A stretch of DNA of 64,000 nt from Hyphomicrobiales bacterium (GTDB lineage: Bacteria > Pseudomonadota > Alphaproteobacteria > Rhizobiales > Xanthobacteraceae), in NCBI GenBank assembly GCA_009377755.1, contig WHTM01000007.1, positions 62,001 through 126,000 of the forward strand, given 5' to 3'. The notes under the pieces were generated by a model. That model was not told the origin of the DNA. It ran no database searches and saw nothing but the letters and a program-made list of their open reading frames with translations. The position numbers and the translations under genes are program-made. Of this stretch, positions 35,005 through 44,236 are shown in pieces. Position 1 is the first letter of the stretch. Each line of letters opens with the position of its first letter.

Positions 35005-35958
35005 TTACCCAAACTGCGGGAACAGCGTCAGCGCATTGCGGCGGTCGATGGCGGCGCGTTCGGCGTCGCTGTGTAGCCCCGGCGACGTGTGCAGCTTGAT
35101 CGCGTCGGCGACCAGCGGCGCCTGCACGAACGGCCAGTCGCTGCCGAACACGATCTTTCTGGGATCGGCGACCGTCTTGAGCGCCCCCATTGTGGTCGGC
35201 CCGCTGGATATGGCGACGTCGTACCAGAAGTGCCGCAGCTTGGCGGCGAACTGCTCGCGCGACCACTGCGGCATGGTCGGATCGATCATCGGCGTCGACG
35301 CCAGCCGCCAGGCGAAGTATGGCAGCGTGCCGCCTGCATGCGGCAGGATGAACTGGATGTCCGGGTAGCGGTCGATGGTGCCGCCCATCAGCAGGTTCAC
35401 GGCGGCCCGTGTCGTGTCGAACAGGTATTCCATGATGAACGCCGGCCATGGCAGCGTGAGCGCGCGGCTCGACGGGTGCAGCGTCGGGTGGATGAAGACG
35501 ACGGCCCTGCGCTGGTTCAGCGCGTCCATCACCGGATCGAACGCCAGATCGCCGAGAAATTTTTCGCTGTAGCTGGCGAACAGGCTCACGCCGTGGTGCT
35601 TGAGCACGTCGAGGGAATACTCGACCTCGGCGACCGCATCCTTGATGTCGCGCATCGGCACGGTCGCAAAGGCACCGAACCGGTTCGGCCACCGCGCCAT
35701 CAGCTCGGAGGCGTGTTCGTTAAGGCGGCGCGCCAGCGTCTTGGCCTGCGGTGCTTCAGCGAACTGCACGCCCGGCTGCGCAACCGAGGTCAGCCCGGCC
35801 TCGATCTCGTTGGCATCCATCACCTCAAGCGCAAGCTCCGGCGAATACGGCGGATAGCCGGCGCGGCGCGCCGGCCCGAGCCCGGCTTCGCGCACGATGT
35901 CCTGATAGAACGGCGGAACGATGTGAAGGTGAACGTCGATCCTGCGCGCCAAAGGCAT
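35005..35958 (-). CDS. Amidohydrolase-family protein
   Basis: The 317-residue protein shows RIDVHLHIVPPFYQD (first metal HxH), HPTLHPSSRALTL, LPHAGGTLPYFAWRL and VFGSDWPFVQAP, the full set of amidohydrolase 2 motifs. It resembles the aminocarboxymuconate-semialdehyde decarboxylase branch. It has a GGAG ribosome site. Two palindromic elements flank it, and the neighbouring catabolic genes are on the opposite strand. Confidence 0.88.
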   Translation of the reverse strand: MPLARRIDVHLHIVPPFYQDIVREAGLGPARRAGYPPYSPELALEVMDANEIEAGLTSVAQPGVQFAEAPQAKTLARRLNEHASELMARWPNRFGAFATVPMRDIKDAVAEVEYSLDVLKHHGVSLFASYSEKFLGDLAFDPVMDALNQRRAVVFIHPTLHPSSRALTLPWPAFIMEYLFDTTRAAVNLLMGGTIDRYPDIQFILPHAGGTLPYFAWRLASTPMIDPTMPQWSREQFAAKLRHFWYDVAISSGPTTMGALKTVADPRKIVFGSDWPFVQAPLVADAIKLHTSPGLHSDAERAAIDRRNALTLFPQFG

Positions 35959-35978
35959 GTGTGCTCCATGACAAATGC

Positions 35979-36066
35979 GTAGGGTGGGTTAAGCGCGAAG
36001 CGCCGTAACCCACCCGTTTGTTTGCGCGATTGGTGGGTTACGTGCTGACGCGCTAACCCACCCTAC
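35979..36066. repeat. Palindromic repeat, family R2 (copy 3)
   Basis: The 88-base element has long inverted ends GTAGGGTGGGTTAAGCGCG and CGCGCTAACCCACCCTAC, with a second inner pair GTAACCCACC/GGTGGGTTAC. It overlaps the ndh stop codon (36063-36065), which it appears to supply. Confidence 0.85.
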
Positions 36067-37358
36067 GCTTTACGCTTGTCGGATCGGTCCGGAAACAGTG
36101 GCCGCAACCCTGTCACCAGTCTCGCGCCCTTCTTGCGCGTGAGATAGGTCCAGAACCACTGCAGCATGACCAGCGTCGCGGCCCGCACGCTGATCAGGAA
36201 GTAGATGTGGATCAGTCCCCAGAACCACCAGCCGAGCCATCCCTTGAGCCGCAGCCAGCCGAGATCGACCACGGCGGCATTGCGTCCGATAGTGGCAAGA
36301 TTGCCGACATGCCGGTAGCGGAACGGCGCCGGCGCCGGCCGCTTTTCGATGCGCGCGCGGATCACGTCGGCCACATAGGCACCCGCTTGCTTGGCCGCCG
36401 GCGCGAGTCCGGGGACGAGCTGCTCGCCGGTCCATGGCACGCGGGCGGCATCGCCGATGACGAAGATCTCCGGATGCCCGGGCACGGAGAGATCGGGAGC
36501 AATCGCCACGCGTCCGCCGCGGTCGGTCTCGACGCCGAGCCAGTCGCCGACGCCGGTGACGATCACGCCGGCCGCCCAGATGATCGTTGCGGCGGGAATG
36601 AAGTCGTCACCGACCTTGGCGCCGCGGGTATTGATGTCTTGCACCGGGTGACGCAACACGACCTCGACGCCGAGCCGCTCCAGCGCCCGGTGCGCATAGG
36701 CGGACAGTTCCGGAGCCAGCGCCGGCAGCAGGCGGTCGCCGGCCTCGATCAGCATGATGCGCGCGGCCTTCGGATCGATGCGGCGGAAGTCCTTCGCCAG
36801 CGCCACGCGCGCAAGCTCGGCGATCGCGCCGGCCATCTCCACGCCGGTCGGGCCGCCGCCGACGATGATGAAATTCAACTGGCGGCGCTGCTCGGCCGGG
36901 TCGTCGGCGATCTCCGCCCGCTCGAAGGCAACGAGGATACGCTTGCGGATCTCGGTGGCGTCGATGATTCGCTTGAGTCCCGGCGCAAGCGGCTCCCACT
37001 CGTCGTGCCCGAAATAGAAATTGCTCGATCCCGTCGCCAGGATCAGGAAATCGTACGGGTATCGCTTCGCGTCGGTGACGACCTGACGCGCCGCCGTGTC
37101 GATCGCGGTCACCTCGCCCAGGATCACCGTCACATTGCGGTCGTGGGTGAAGATGCTGCGGATCGGCCAGGCGATCTCGGCCGGCGACAGGTCGGCGGTC
37201 GCCACCTGATAGAGCAGCGGCTGAAACAAGTGATAGTTGCGCCGGTCCACGAGGGTCACGTCGACGTCGGCCGGCGCCAGCCGCTTGGCGGCGGTGAGGC
37301 CGCCGAAGCCGGCGCCGACGACGACAATACGTGGCCGTGCATTGAGCAACTCGGTCAT
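36063..37358 (-). CDS. ndh: Type II NADH dehydrogenase (NDH-2)
   Basis: This 431-residue flavoprotein passes electrons from NADH to quinone without pumping protons. It has the FAD motif VVVGAGFGGLTAAKRLAP at the N-terminus, HLFQPLLYQVATADLSP (a strong NDH-2 signature), the NADH-binding FIIVGGGPTGVEMAG and the late FAD motif IFVIGDAARVP. Hydrophobic and basic segments near the C-terminus (WWFWGLIHIYFLISV) attach it to the inner membrane. It follows the DMT transporter on the same strand by 14 bases, so both may be in one transcript. Confidence 0.93.
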   Translation of the reverse strand: MTELLNARPRIVVVGAGFGGLTAAKRLAPADVDVTLVDRRNYHLFQPLLYQVATADLSPAEIAWPIRSIFTHDRNVTVILGEVTAIDTAARQVVTDAKRYPYDFLILATGSSNFYFGHDEWEPLAPGLKRIIDATEIRKRILVAFERAEIADDPAEQRRQLNFIIVGGGPTGVEMAGAIAELARVALAKDFRRIDPKAARIMLIEAGDRLLPALAPELSAYAHRALERLGVEVVLRHPVQDINTRGAKVGDDFIPAATIIWAAGVIVTGVGDWLGVETDRGGRVAIAPDLSVPGHPEIFVIGDAARVPWTGEQLVPGLAPAAKQAGAYVADVIRARIEKRPAPAPFRYRHVGNLATIGRNAAVVDLGWLRLKGWLGWWFWGLIHIYFLISVRAATLVMLQWFWTYLTRKKGARLVTGLRPLFPDRSDKRKA

Positions 37359-37372
37359 CGTTGATCATCCGC

Positions 37373-38431
37373 TCAGTCATGCCGATGAAGGTGGTGCATG
37401 TCAGGTACATGCGCATGCGCGTGTCGCCAACGACGATGAGCATGAACGTGCGTGTGCGGTTCGCCGGGCGGATCACTGGGGGCATGATTGTGCTGATGAT
37501 GTTCATCATGCAAGTGCGGGTGCGCATGCGTCATCGGTTCGTGCACGTGCTCGTGTTCATGATATTCGCTCAAGTGCAGCCATACCCCGATGGCCATCAA
37601 GCCCCCGGCTGTCAGAAGCTGCAAGCTGAGCGATTCGCCCAAGATTGCGATAGCGACGACTGCGCCAATGAACGGCGCAGTGGAAAAATAGGCGCTCGTT
37701 CGCGCTGCGCCGAGGTGACGTAGTGCGAGGATGAAGAGCGCGAGGCTAACCCCGTAGCCGAAGAATCCGACGATCCCGGACAGGAGGCCGGACAATCCAT
37801 CAGGCAACGCTCCACCAGCCCATAGCCCGAGGGCAAGATTGATAGGTCCGGCCACGAGTCCCCTCCATTGGACGATCTGGAGCGGATCGGCGAGCGAGAC
37901 TTTGCGGGTCAGATTGTTGTCGAGACCCCAGGTCAGGCAGGCGCCGACGATTGCGGCCGGACCGAACAAAGCCGCCAGCGACGGCGCGCCGGACCACGAC
38001 AGGATCGCCGCGCCGAGGAGCAACAGGACCATGCCGGCGGCGATGCGCCGATCGAAATTCTCCCCGAATACGAACCAGGCCAGCAGCACCGTCGCCGTCC
38101 CCTCCAAGGTCAGCAGCAACGAGGCGGTGGCGGCATCCGTCGACGCCAGTCCGATCATCAGCAAGAGCGGGCCGACGATGCCTCCGGCTGCGATCGCGCC
38201 CGCCAGCCACGGCACATCCGCGCGCCGCAGCGTTCCTTCCGCCGCATCAGCCGAGCGGAAGATGCCTGCCGGGAGATGCCGCAGCAGCGCCACCCCGATG
38301 CCAGCTCCGCAGTATAGCAGGCCGGCGAGCACGGCGGGATGGATGACGCCGACAAGCATCTTCGCCGCCGGCGTCGACGCGCCGAACAATGCCGCGGACG
38401 CGAACGCGTAGATGATGGCGGTCCGGTTCAT
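37373..38431 (-). CDS. EamA/DMT-family transporter with a histidine-rich C-terminal tail
   Basis: The 352-residue protein has ten predicted membrane helices in two EamA halves (about 1-145 and 150-285). The Gly-rich LFGASTPAAKMLVG lies at the start and the GLDNNLTRKVS loop in the middle. The tail (about 290-352) contains more than 20 His residues in patterns such as HEHEHVHE, HPHLHDEHH and HTHVHAH, a metal-binding composition. Family members export or import small metabolites; a tail like this suggests a Ni, Co or Zn link. A remnant of a NicO/RcnA nickel-cobalt exporter lies directly upstream, divergent. The start is clear, and ndh follows after 14 bases. Confidence 0.88.
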   Translation of the reverse strand: MNRTAIIYAFASAALFGASTPAAKMLVGVIHPAVLAGLLYCGAGIGVALLRHLPAGIFRSADAAEGTLRRADVPWLAGAIAAGGIVGPLLLMIGLASTDAATASLLLTLEGTATVLLAWFVFGENFDRRIAAGMVLLLLGAAILSWSGAPSLAALFGPAAIVGACLTWGLDNNLTRKVSLADPLQIVQWRGLVAGPINLALGLWAGGALPDGLSGLLSGIVGFFGYGVSLALFILALRHLGAARTSAYFSTAPFIGAVVAIAILGESLSLQLLTAGGLMAIGVWLHLSEYHEHEHVHEPMTHAHPHLHDEHHQHNHAPSDPPGEPHTHVHAHRRWRHAHAHVPDMHHLHRHD

Positions 38432-38487
38432 GCCAGGAGACTAGCGCAGATGCCGCTCGACGGCGACCGTCAACAGGATTCGGAGTG

Positions 38488-38667
38488 ATGTGGGACTCGC
38501 TGCTTGCCACGTTGGGCGGTCTGCAACGCGGAACTATCGCTGGCCTCGCCGTCGAATCGCGCGCCGGCGGGGCAGCGGCGGCCGCTTTTACGTTCATGCT
38601 CGGCGCCGTGCACGCGCTCGCGCCGGGACACGGCAAGACGGCGTCCAAGGCACTGCGGGCATGGTGA
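38488..38667 (+). pseudogene. Truncated NicO/RcnA-type nickel-cobalt exporter remnant
   Basis: The 59-residue frame ends AFTFMLGAVHALAPGHGKTA, and HALAPGHGK is the first-helix signature of the NicO/RcnA metal exporter family. The first 40 residues look like the protein's N-terminus. After ALRAW the frame stops, and no later exporter helix was found downstream in any frame. It is therefore probably a broken gene. It starts 57 bases from the His-rich DMT transporter, in a divergent arrangement that suggests a former metal-handling locus. Confidence 0.6.
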
Positions 38668-38938
38668 TCGTGGTTGTCGCGTTCCATTCGACCTGGGCGA
38701 GCATGAGACAAGGCGATGTCGTAAAGCGACTGCGCGATCGATTAACCTTTACGATCCGTCCTTAACCTTTCAGAGAGCATTCCGTTGCATTAACGGCATT
38801 GGAATCGGAATCGGGTGGTCCGCGCACGCTCACTGCCGACGGATCGAGTCGATGCCTCACACGTCGTGACGGCGACTCTCCCCGAATTCCCAATGGCGCC
38901 GGGCGCTGTTGGGATTCCGTGTCCCCACGAGGCCCAGA

Positions 38939-40182
38939 ATGTTGTCGTACGCAAGCGTTCGCAGCATTTCGCTTCTTCGTATCGTCGCCACCTGCGTCAT
39001 CGTGCTGGCCGTGATTGCCTTGAGCGTCGGCGACGCCGACGCGCGGCGCAAGAAAAAGCGCATCGGCCACGGCAAACCACCGCCGTTCTCGCACATCGTG
39101 CTCGACGCGAAGACCGGCAAAGCGCTCGAAGCCTTCAAGGCGGACGAGCGTCGCTTTCCCGCGTCACTGACCAAGGTGATGACGCTGTACCTGCTGTTCG
39201 AGCAGATGGAGACGGGGAACCTCAAACTCAATTCGCCCTGAAGGTCTCAAAGCATGCAGCGTCGCGGCCGCCGACCAAGCTCAGGCTGCACCCCGACAGC
39301 ACCATCTGGGTCGAAGACGCGATCAAGGCGCTGGTCACCATGTCCGCCAATGACGTGGCAGCGGTCGTCGCCGAAGCGATCGGCGGCAGCGAACGCGAAT
39401 TCGCCAGGATGATGACCAGCAAGGCGCACTCGCTCGGCATGAGCCGCACCGTCTACGCCAATGCCTCCGGTCTGCCGGACCCGCGGCAAGTGACGACGGC
39501 GCGCGACCAGGCGATCCTCGGGCGCGCGGTCCAGTGGCACTTCCCGCGCCACTACGGATATTTCGCGACCAACCGGTTCAATTTTCGGGGGCGCGAGATC
39601 CGCACGCACAATCGCCTGCTGGGCCAGGTCGAGGGCGTCGACGGCATCAAGACCGGCTACATTCGCGCCTCCGGCTTCAATCTTGTGACCTCGGTGCACC
39701 GCGACGGCCGTCACATCGTCGCCGTGGTGATCGGCGGCCGCACCAGCCGCACACGCGACGCCTTCATGCGCAAGTTGATTCGCGAATACATCGACGACGC
39801 CTCGCCGGTGCACACGGCCGGGCCGCGTTCGAACGACGCCGGCGCACCCGATGCCGGCGACGGGCCGCCTAAGGTCCTGGCGGCCGCCGCCGCTGCGGAT
39901 CAGCACGACGTCGCGAATCCCTCGCCGGCGTCCCAGACCACGCCGTCCCCGTCGGGCGACCGCGTGATCGTGCCGGCGAATGCATCGGTCGGCCGCACCG
40001 CTGCGCGGAATTCGCAGAACGCCGACACGATGGCCGCCCTGGCGTGGCGTGAATTGCGGGCCTTCCCGGCGTGGTTTCCCTACGTCCTGGTCGCTTTCAT
40101 CGGCTGCGCCGGTTCCTTGCTGTCCGCCTTTTTTACGGTGCTCCTGGTGCGATGGCGGCGGCGGTTGCCACAAACGGCTTGA
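38939..40182 (+). pseudogene. D-alanyl-D-alanine carboxypeptidase (penicillin-binding), frameshifted
   Basis: The frame starts with a signal-anchor (about 1-32) and has the catalytic SLTK motif. It then stops at 39241 after LKLNSP. One base away it resumes as LKVSKHAASRPPTKLRL and carries the SAND and KTGY motifs of the S11 peptidase family. Restoring one base near 39237 gives a 414-residue protein. A Pro/Ala-rich linker and a C-terminal membrane helix (PYVLVAFIGCAGSLLSAFF) follow. All three active-site motifs are intact apart from the shift, so a sequence error or a very recent mutation is likely. Confidence 0.85.
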
Positions 40183-40227
40183 CCCGTAACGATGGTCATG
40201 CGGTGGTCGTAATGCTAAGACCACCGC

Positions 40228-40419
40228 ATGTCGTTCTCCTCTCATTGGGTGGTCACGATCGCGATCGGCGCCGTCGCCGTTGTGCTGGTGCTCGGCCTCA
40301 TCAATATGATGCGGGGCGGCTCGCCAAATACCTCGCAGAAGCTGATGCGGCTGCGGGTGCTGCTGCAGTTTGTCGCCATCGTCATCATCATGGCGGCGAT
40401 CTGGGCGATGGGCGGTTAG
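40228..40419 (+). CDS. HIG1-like small membrane protein (twin transmembrane)
   Basis: The 63-residue protein has two membrane helices (about 6-25 and 45-61) around a short polar loop with GGSPNTSQKLMRLRVLLQF. This is the pattern of bacterial HIG1-domain proteins, which are linked to cytochrome oxidase assembly or stability in mitochondria and some bacteria. It lies 11 bases before the cobalamin adenosyltransferase gene, and the two may be co-transcribed. Its own function here is not established. Confidence 0.75.
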   Translation: MSFSSHWVVTIAIGAVAVVLVLGLINMMRGGSPNTSQKLMRLRVLLQFVAIVIIMAAIWAMGG

Positions 40420-40430
40420 TGAGGGCGCGC

Positions 40431-41009
40431 ATGGTTGTCCTCAACAAGATTTACACCCGTACCGGCGACGACGGCACCACCGCGCTCGGCACCGGCGAGA
40501 GGCGGCCGAAATACGACCTGCGCATCGCCGCCTACGGCACCATCGACGAGCTCAATGCGGCGATCGGGCTGGCGCGCCTGCATACGGCGGCCAATGCCGA
40601 TCTCGACGCCATGCTGGTGCGCATCCAGAACGATCTGTTCGACCTCGGTGCCGACCTTTGCACGCCGGAGCGTCCCGACAAGCCGGCGCGCGAACGTCTG
40701 CGCCTGGTGGAGACGCAGGCGACGCGGCTCGAGCAGGAGATCGACCGGCTGAATGCCGAGCTTGCGCCGCTCACCTCATTCGTGCTGCCGGGTGGAACGC
40801 CGGCGGCGGCGCACCTGCATCTCGCGCGTACTATGTGCCGCCGCGCCGAGCGGATGATCGTCGAGCTTGCCGCTAAGCCTGACGAGAGCGTGTCGGCGGC
40901 GGTGGTCAAATACGTCAACCGCCTGTCCGATTTCCTGTTCGTCGCCGGCCGCCATGTCAACGGTAAGGGCAGCGGCGACGTGCTCTGGGTGCCTGGGCAG
41001 AATCGTTAG
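40431..41009 (+). CDS. Cob(I)yrinic acid a,c-diamide adenosyltransferase (PduO type)
   Basis: This 192-residue enzyme transfers the adenosyl group from ATP to cobalt in cobalamin synthesis or salvage. It has the N-terminal NKIYTRTGDDGTTALGTGER nucleotide motif, DELNAAIGLARLH, the FVLPGGTPAAAHLHLAR segment and the C-terminal VKYVNRLSDFLFVAGR typical of PduO/MMAB proteins. It fits the B12 need of enzymes such as the radical SAM methylase at 24 kb, but no other cobalamin genes are nearby. Confidence 0.95.
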   Translation: MVVLNKIYTRTGDDGTTALGTGERRPKYDLRIAAYGTIDELNAAIGLARLHTAANADLDAMLVRIQNDLFDLGADLCTPERPDKPARERLRLVETQATRLEQEIDRLNAELAPLTSFVLPGGTPAAAHLHLARTMCRRAERMIVELAAKPDESVSAAVVKYVNRLSDFLFVAGRHVNGKGSGDVLWVPGQNR

Positions 41010-41074
41010 ACGCACGGTTCAGTGCGAATCGGTCATATTGCCCGTCGAACCTCCGGCTCACCCTCGAACCCAGA

Positions 41075-41953
41075 ATGCGCTCCGTCATCACTTTTTCCAG
41101 TCGCGCGGCAGGCATCGTCGCGTTGGCGCTGCTGCTGGGCTTCGCGTCGGCGCAGACGCAGCCGGCGGCGCAAGGACCGGCCGCAGCCGGAGTCCATGTT
41201 CCAGGCTTCTGGGATCCCCGACGACGCCCAGAGCGCCCGGACCTGTCGCGCGTCACGGCGATCCGGTTCCTCACGGAGATTGACTATCCCCCGTTCAACT
41301 ATGCCGGCCCGGACGCCAACCCGGCGGGCTTCAACGTCGATATCGCGCGGCTGATCTGTGAGGAGATCAAGGCGACCTGCACCATCCAGATGCGTCGGTT
41401 CGATACGCTCCTCGACGCGCTCGACCAGAACCGCGGCGATGCCGTGATCGCGTCGATCGCCGTGACCCCGCAGGCCCGCCAGCGCGCCGATTTCACCGAC
41501 CCATATTACCGTGCGCCGGCGCGCTTCGCTGCCCGCAAGGACACCAAGATCGACGAGGTTGAGCCGGAGAATCTCGAGGGCAAGAAGGTCGCCGTGGTCG
41601 CCGGCACCGTGCACGAATCCTATCTGCGCACCTTGTTCACGGAAGCAGAGCTGCGCCCCTATCCGACCAACGAGGCCGCCCGAGCAGCGCTGCGCGCGGG
41701 CGAGGTCGACCTGCTGTTTGGCGACGGCATCTCGCTGGCGTTCTGGCTCAACGGTACGGATTCGGCAGGCTGCTGCGCGTTCCGCGGCGGGCCATTCCTG
41801 GAGAGCCGTTATTTCGGTGAAGGCGTCGGCATTGCGGTTCGGCGCGGCAACGACGCCCTACGGCAGGCGCTCAACTGGGCGCTGTTCCGCCTGTGGGAGA
41901 CTGGCCGGTTCACCGACCTGTGGCTGCGCTACTTCCCGGTCAGCCCATTCTGA
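41075..41953 (+). CDS. Amino-acid-type ABC transporter substrate-binding protein
   Basis: The 292-residue protein has a signal peptide (about 1-26, ending ASA-QT). It has the family 3 solute-binding signature LTEIDYPPFNYAGPD then PAGFNVDIARLICEEIK, the hinge segment LEGKKVAVVAGTVHESYL, and a C-terminal lobe. It probably binds an amino acid or opine in the periplasm. The partner permease and ATPase are absent from the window. A Pro-rich N-terminal extension of about 35 residues before the core is unusual. The gene is in the same direction as the adenosyltransferase, 65 bases away. Confidence 0.88.
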   Translation: MRSVITFSSRAAGIVALALLLGFASAQTQPAAQGPAAAGVHVPGFWDPRRRPERPDLSRVTAIRFLTEIDYPPFNYAGPDANPAGFNVDIARLICEEIKATCTIQMRRFDTLLDALDQNRGDAVIASIAVTPQARQRADFTDPYYRAPARFAARKDTKIDEVEPENLEGKKVAVVAGTVHESYLRTLFTEAELRPYPTNEAARAALRAGEVDLLFGDGISLAFWLNGTDSAGCCAFRGGPFLESRYFGEGVGIAVRRGNDALRQALNWALFRLWETGRFTDLWLRYFPVSPF

Positions 41954-42093
41954 CGCCAGCGAGGACTACCCAACGCACGTTTCGTCGCCTAACGTGCCCG
42001 CCGAAGCGGTGCGGGATCGAAATGGCGCGCAAGGCGAACGCGATCGATTTCTGGCACGCGGCGGCGCCGATACCGCCGCGGTAGCGAGGGCAT

Positions 42094-42351
42094 TTGCGGA
42101 CGGCTGCATTCATCCTGATTGCTTTGCAGACTGCGATCGTGGCCATCGTCATCTATGGCGCGGCGACCTCGCGTTCGGACGCCGCCGGCAACGCAATGGC
42201 GGAGGCCTATGCGATCATCGCGGCGGCCGTATTCATCGTGTTTGCGTTGCCGGCACTAATCGTGGCGCTCGTCACACGCCAGGAGTGGCTCGCCTTGACG
42301 CTGTCATTGATCGGAGCCGTCGGGTTCGGGGCGCTCATGGCCGTCTTGTAA
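42094..42351 (+). CDS. Small membrane protein, function unknown
   Basis: From a TTG start with a GAGGG site the frame gives 85 residues with three hydrophobic segments (about 4-22, 38-58 and 66-85). No family was recognised. A preceding 20-codon ATG frame at 42021 could be part of its leader. It lies between two expressed genes in the same direction, so it may be transcribed with lysS, but the start is uncertain. Confidence 0.5.
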   Translation: MRTAAFILIALQTAIVAIVIYGAATSRSDAAGNAMAEAYAIIAAAVFIVFALPALIVALVTRQEWLALTLSLIGAVGFGALMAVL

Positions 42352-42438
42352 CCGGTACCCACTTGCAATCCGCGCCGGACATCGGCACGACACGGCTGAC
42401 GAATCTGGGCTAAGAATACCCAGCCGAATGAGTTCCGA

Positions 42439-44076
42439 ATGTCGCAAGCCGCTCCCCTCGAACCCGCCGACCTGCGCAGGCTCGCCGAACAGTCGAACGC
42501 CTGGCCGTTCGAGGAGGCGCGCAAGATCGTCGCGCGGCTGCGGCGGAAGCCGAAGAGCGAGGTCATCTTCGAGACGGGCTACGGGCCGTCCGGCCTGCCG
42601 CATATCGGGACCTTCGGCGAGGTCGCGCGCACCACCATGGTGCGCCACGCCTTCCGGGTGCTCACCGACGACCGCGTCAAGACCCGGCTGATCGCGTTCT
42701 CCGACGACATGGATGGCCTGCGCAAGGTGCCGGACAACATCCCCAACAAGGAGCTGGTCGCCGCGCATCTCGGCAAGCCGTTGACGCGGGTGCCCGACCC
42801 GTTCGGCACCCATCCGAGCTTCGGTGCGCACAACAATGCGCGGCTGCGCGCCTTCCTCGACCAGTTCGGCTTCGAGTACGAATTCCTGTCCTCGACCGAC
42901 TGCTATACATCCGGGCGCTTCGATGCGGCCCTCATCAAGGTGCTCGAACGCTTCGATGCGGTGATGGCGATTATGCTGCCGTCGCTGCGCGAGGAGCGGG
43001 CGCAGACCTACTCGCCGTTTCTGCCGCTCGATCCGGACACAGGCATCGTGCTGCAGGTTCCGGTGATCGCGCACGACGCCAGGGCCGGCACCATCACCTA
43101 CGAACACCCCGAGACCAAGGCGCCGGTCACCGCGCATGTCACCGGCGGGCGCTGCAAGCTGCAATGGAAACCGGACTGGGCGATGCGCTGGGTGGCTCTC
43201 GGCGTCGATTACGAGATGGCCGGCAAGGATCTGATCGACTCAGTGAAGCTCTCCGGCGAAATCTGCCGCGCGCTCGGCGCCGCGCCGCCGGAGGGCTTTA
43301 ATTACGAGCTGTTCCTCGACGAGACCGGGCAGAAGATTTCCAAGTCGAAGGGCAACGGACTCACGATCGAGGAATGGCTGCGCTACGCCAGTCCCGAGAG
43401 CCTGTCGCTGTTCATGTACCGCGAGCCGAAGGCGGCGAAGCGCCTCTACTTCGACGTCATCCCGCGGCATGTGGACGAGTACTATCAGTTCCTCGACGGC
43501 TATGGTCGCCAGGACGCCAAGCAGCGGCTTTCGAATCCGGTTTGGCACATCCATTCCGGCGCGCCGCCCAAGGCCGACATGCCGATTACCTTCGGCATGC
43601 TGTTGACCCTGGTGTCCTCATCGAATGCCGAGAATGCCGAGACGCTGTGGGGCTTTATTCAGCGCTACCGCCCTGGCGTGACGCCGCAGACGCATCCGCA
43701 GCTCGACGCATTGGTCGGCTACGCGATCCATTACTTCCGCGACTTCGTGCTGCCGGAAAAGCGCTTCCGCGAGCCGACCGATGCCGAGCGCGCCGCGCTG
43801 ATCGACCTGCGCGACGCGCTCTCGAACCTGCCGGCAGGTGCCAGCGCCGAGGACATCCAGGAGGTGGTCTACGAGGTCGGCCGGCGGCCGCCGTTCCTCG
43901 ACGCCACCAAGAAGGCCAAGGACGGCAAGCCAGGCGTCTCGCTCGACTGGTTCAACCTGCTCTACCAGGTGCTGCTCGGCCAGGAGAAGGGGCCGCGCTT
44001 CGGCTCGTTCGCCGCGGTCTACGGCCTCGACAACACCATCGGCATGATCGACGGTGCGCTGGCGCGCAGTGCGTGA
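42439..44076 (+). CDS. lysS: Lysyl-tRNA synthetase, class I
   Basis: This 545-residue enzyme charges tRNA-Lys. It is the class I form, normal in archaea, spirochaetes and alphaproteobacteria and unrelated to the common class II enzyme. The HIGH motif is HIGT at residue 55 and the KMSKS motif is KISKS at 299-303. [15 protein letters not shown] and the zinc-free N-terminal Rossmann region are clear. Length is normal for the family. It is followed by a palindromic repeat and a permease gene. Confidence 0.96.
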   Translation: MSQAAPLEPADLRRLAEQSNAWPFEEARKIVARLRRKPKSEVIFETGYGPSGLPHIGTFGEVARTTMVRHAFRVLTDDRVKTRLIAFSDDMDGLRKVPDNIPNKELVAAHLGKPLTRVPDPFGTHPSFGAHNNARLRAFLDQFGFEYEFLSSTDCYTSGRFDAALIKVLERFDAVMAIMLPSLREERAQTYSPFLPLDPDTGIVLQVPVIAHDARAGTITYEHPETKAPVTAHVTGGRCKLQWKPDWAMRWVALGVDYEMAGKDLIDSVKLSGEICRALGAAPPEGFNYELFLDETGQKISKSKGNGLTIEEWLRYASPESLSLFMYREPKAAKRLYFDVIPRHVDEYYQFLDGYGRQDAKQRLSNPVWHIHSGAPPKADMPITFGMLLTLVSSSNAENAETLWGFIQRYRPGVTPQTHPQLDALVGYAIHYFRDFVLPEKRFREPTDAERAALIDLRDALSNLPAGASAEDIQEVVYEVGRRPPFLDATKKAKDGKPGVSLDWFNLLYQVLLGQEKGPRFGSFAAVYGLDNTIGMIDGALARSA

Positions 44077-44086
44077 GTCGCGCTGC

Positions 44087-44217
44087 GTGTCCCGGGCGCA
44101 GCGCGGGATGAAATCCTGCGCTGCAGACCCGGGACCGCGGTTGCCTGCCGGCGAGAAAAAGCGACCGGGTCCCGGATCAGCAATGCAGCATTGCATGCTG
44201 CATTGCGTCCGGGACAC
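44087..44217. repeat. Palindromic repeat, family R1 (copy 3)
   Basis: The 131-base element has perfect ends GTGTCCCGG and CCGGGACAC and a central GGTCCCGGATCAGCAATGCA then GCATTGCATGCTGCATTGC hairpin. It separates two co-directional genes by filling the gap between them. Confidence 0.85.
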
Positions 44218-44236
44218 GTGCGACAATCGCCGCGGC

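Noticed and set aside
42021-42083. 20-codon ATG frame before the small membrane protein gene
   Set aside because: Too short and without a recognisable leader or attenuator pattern to call as a gene.
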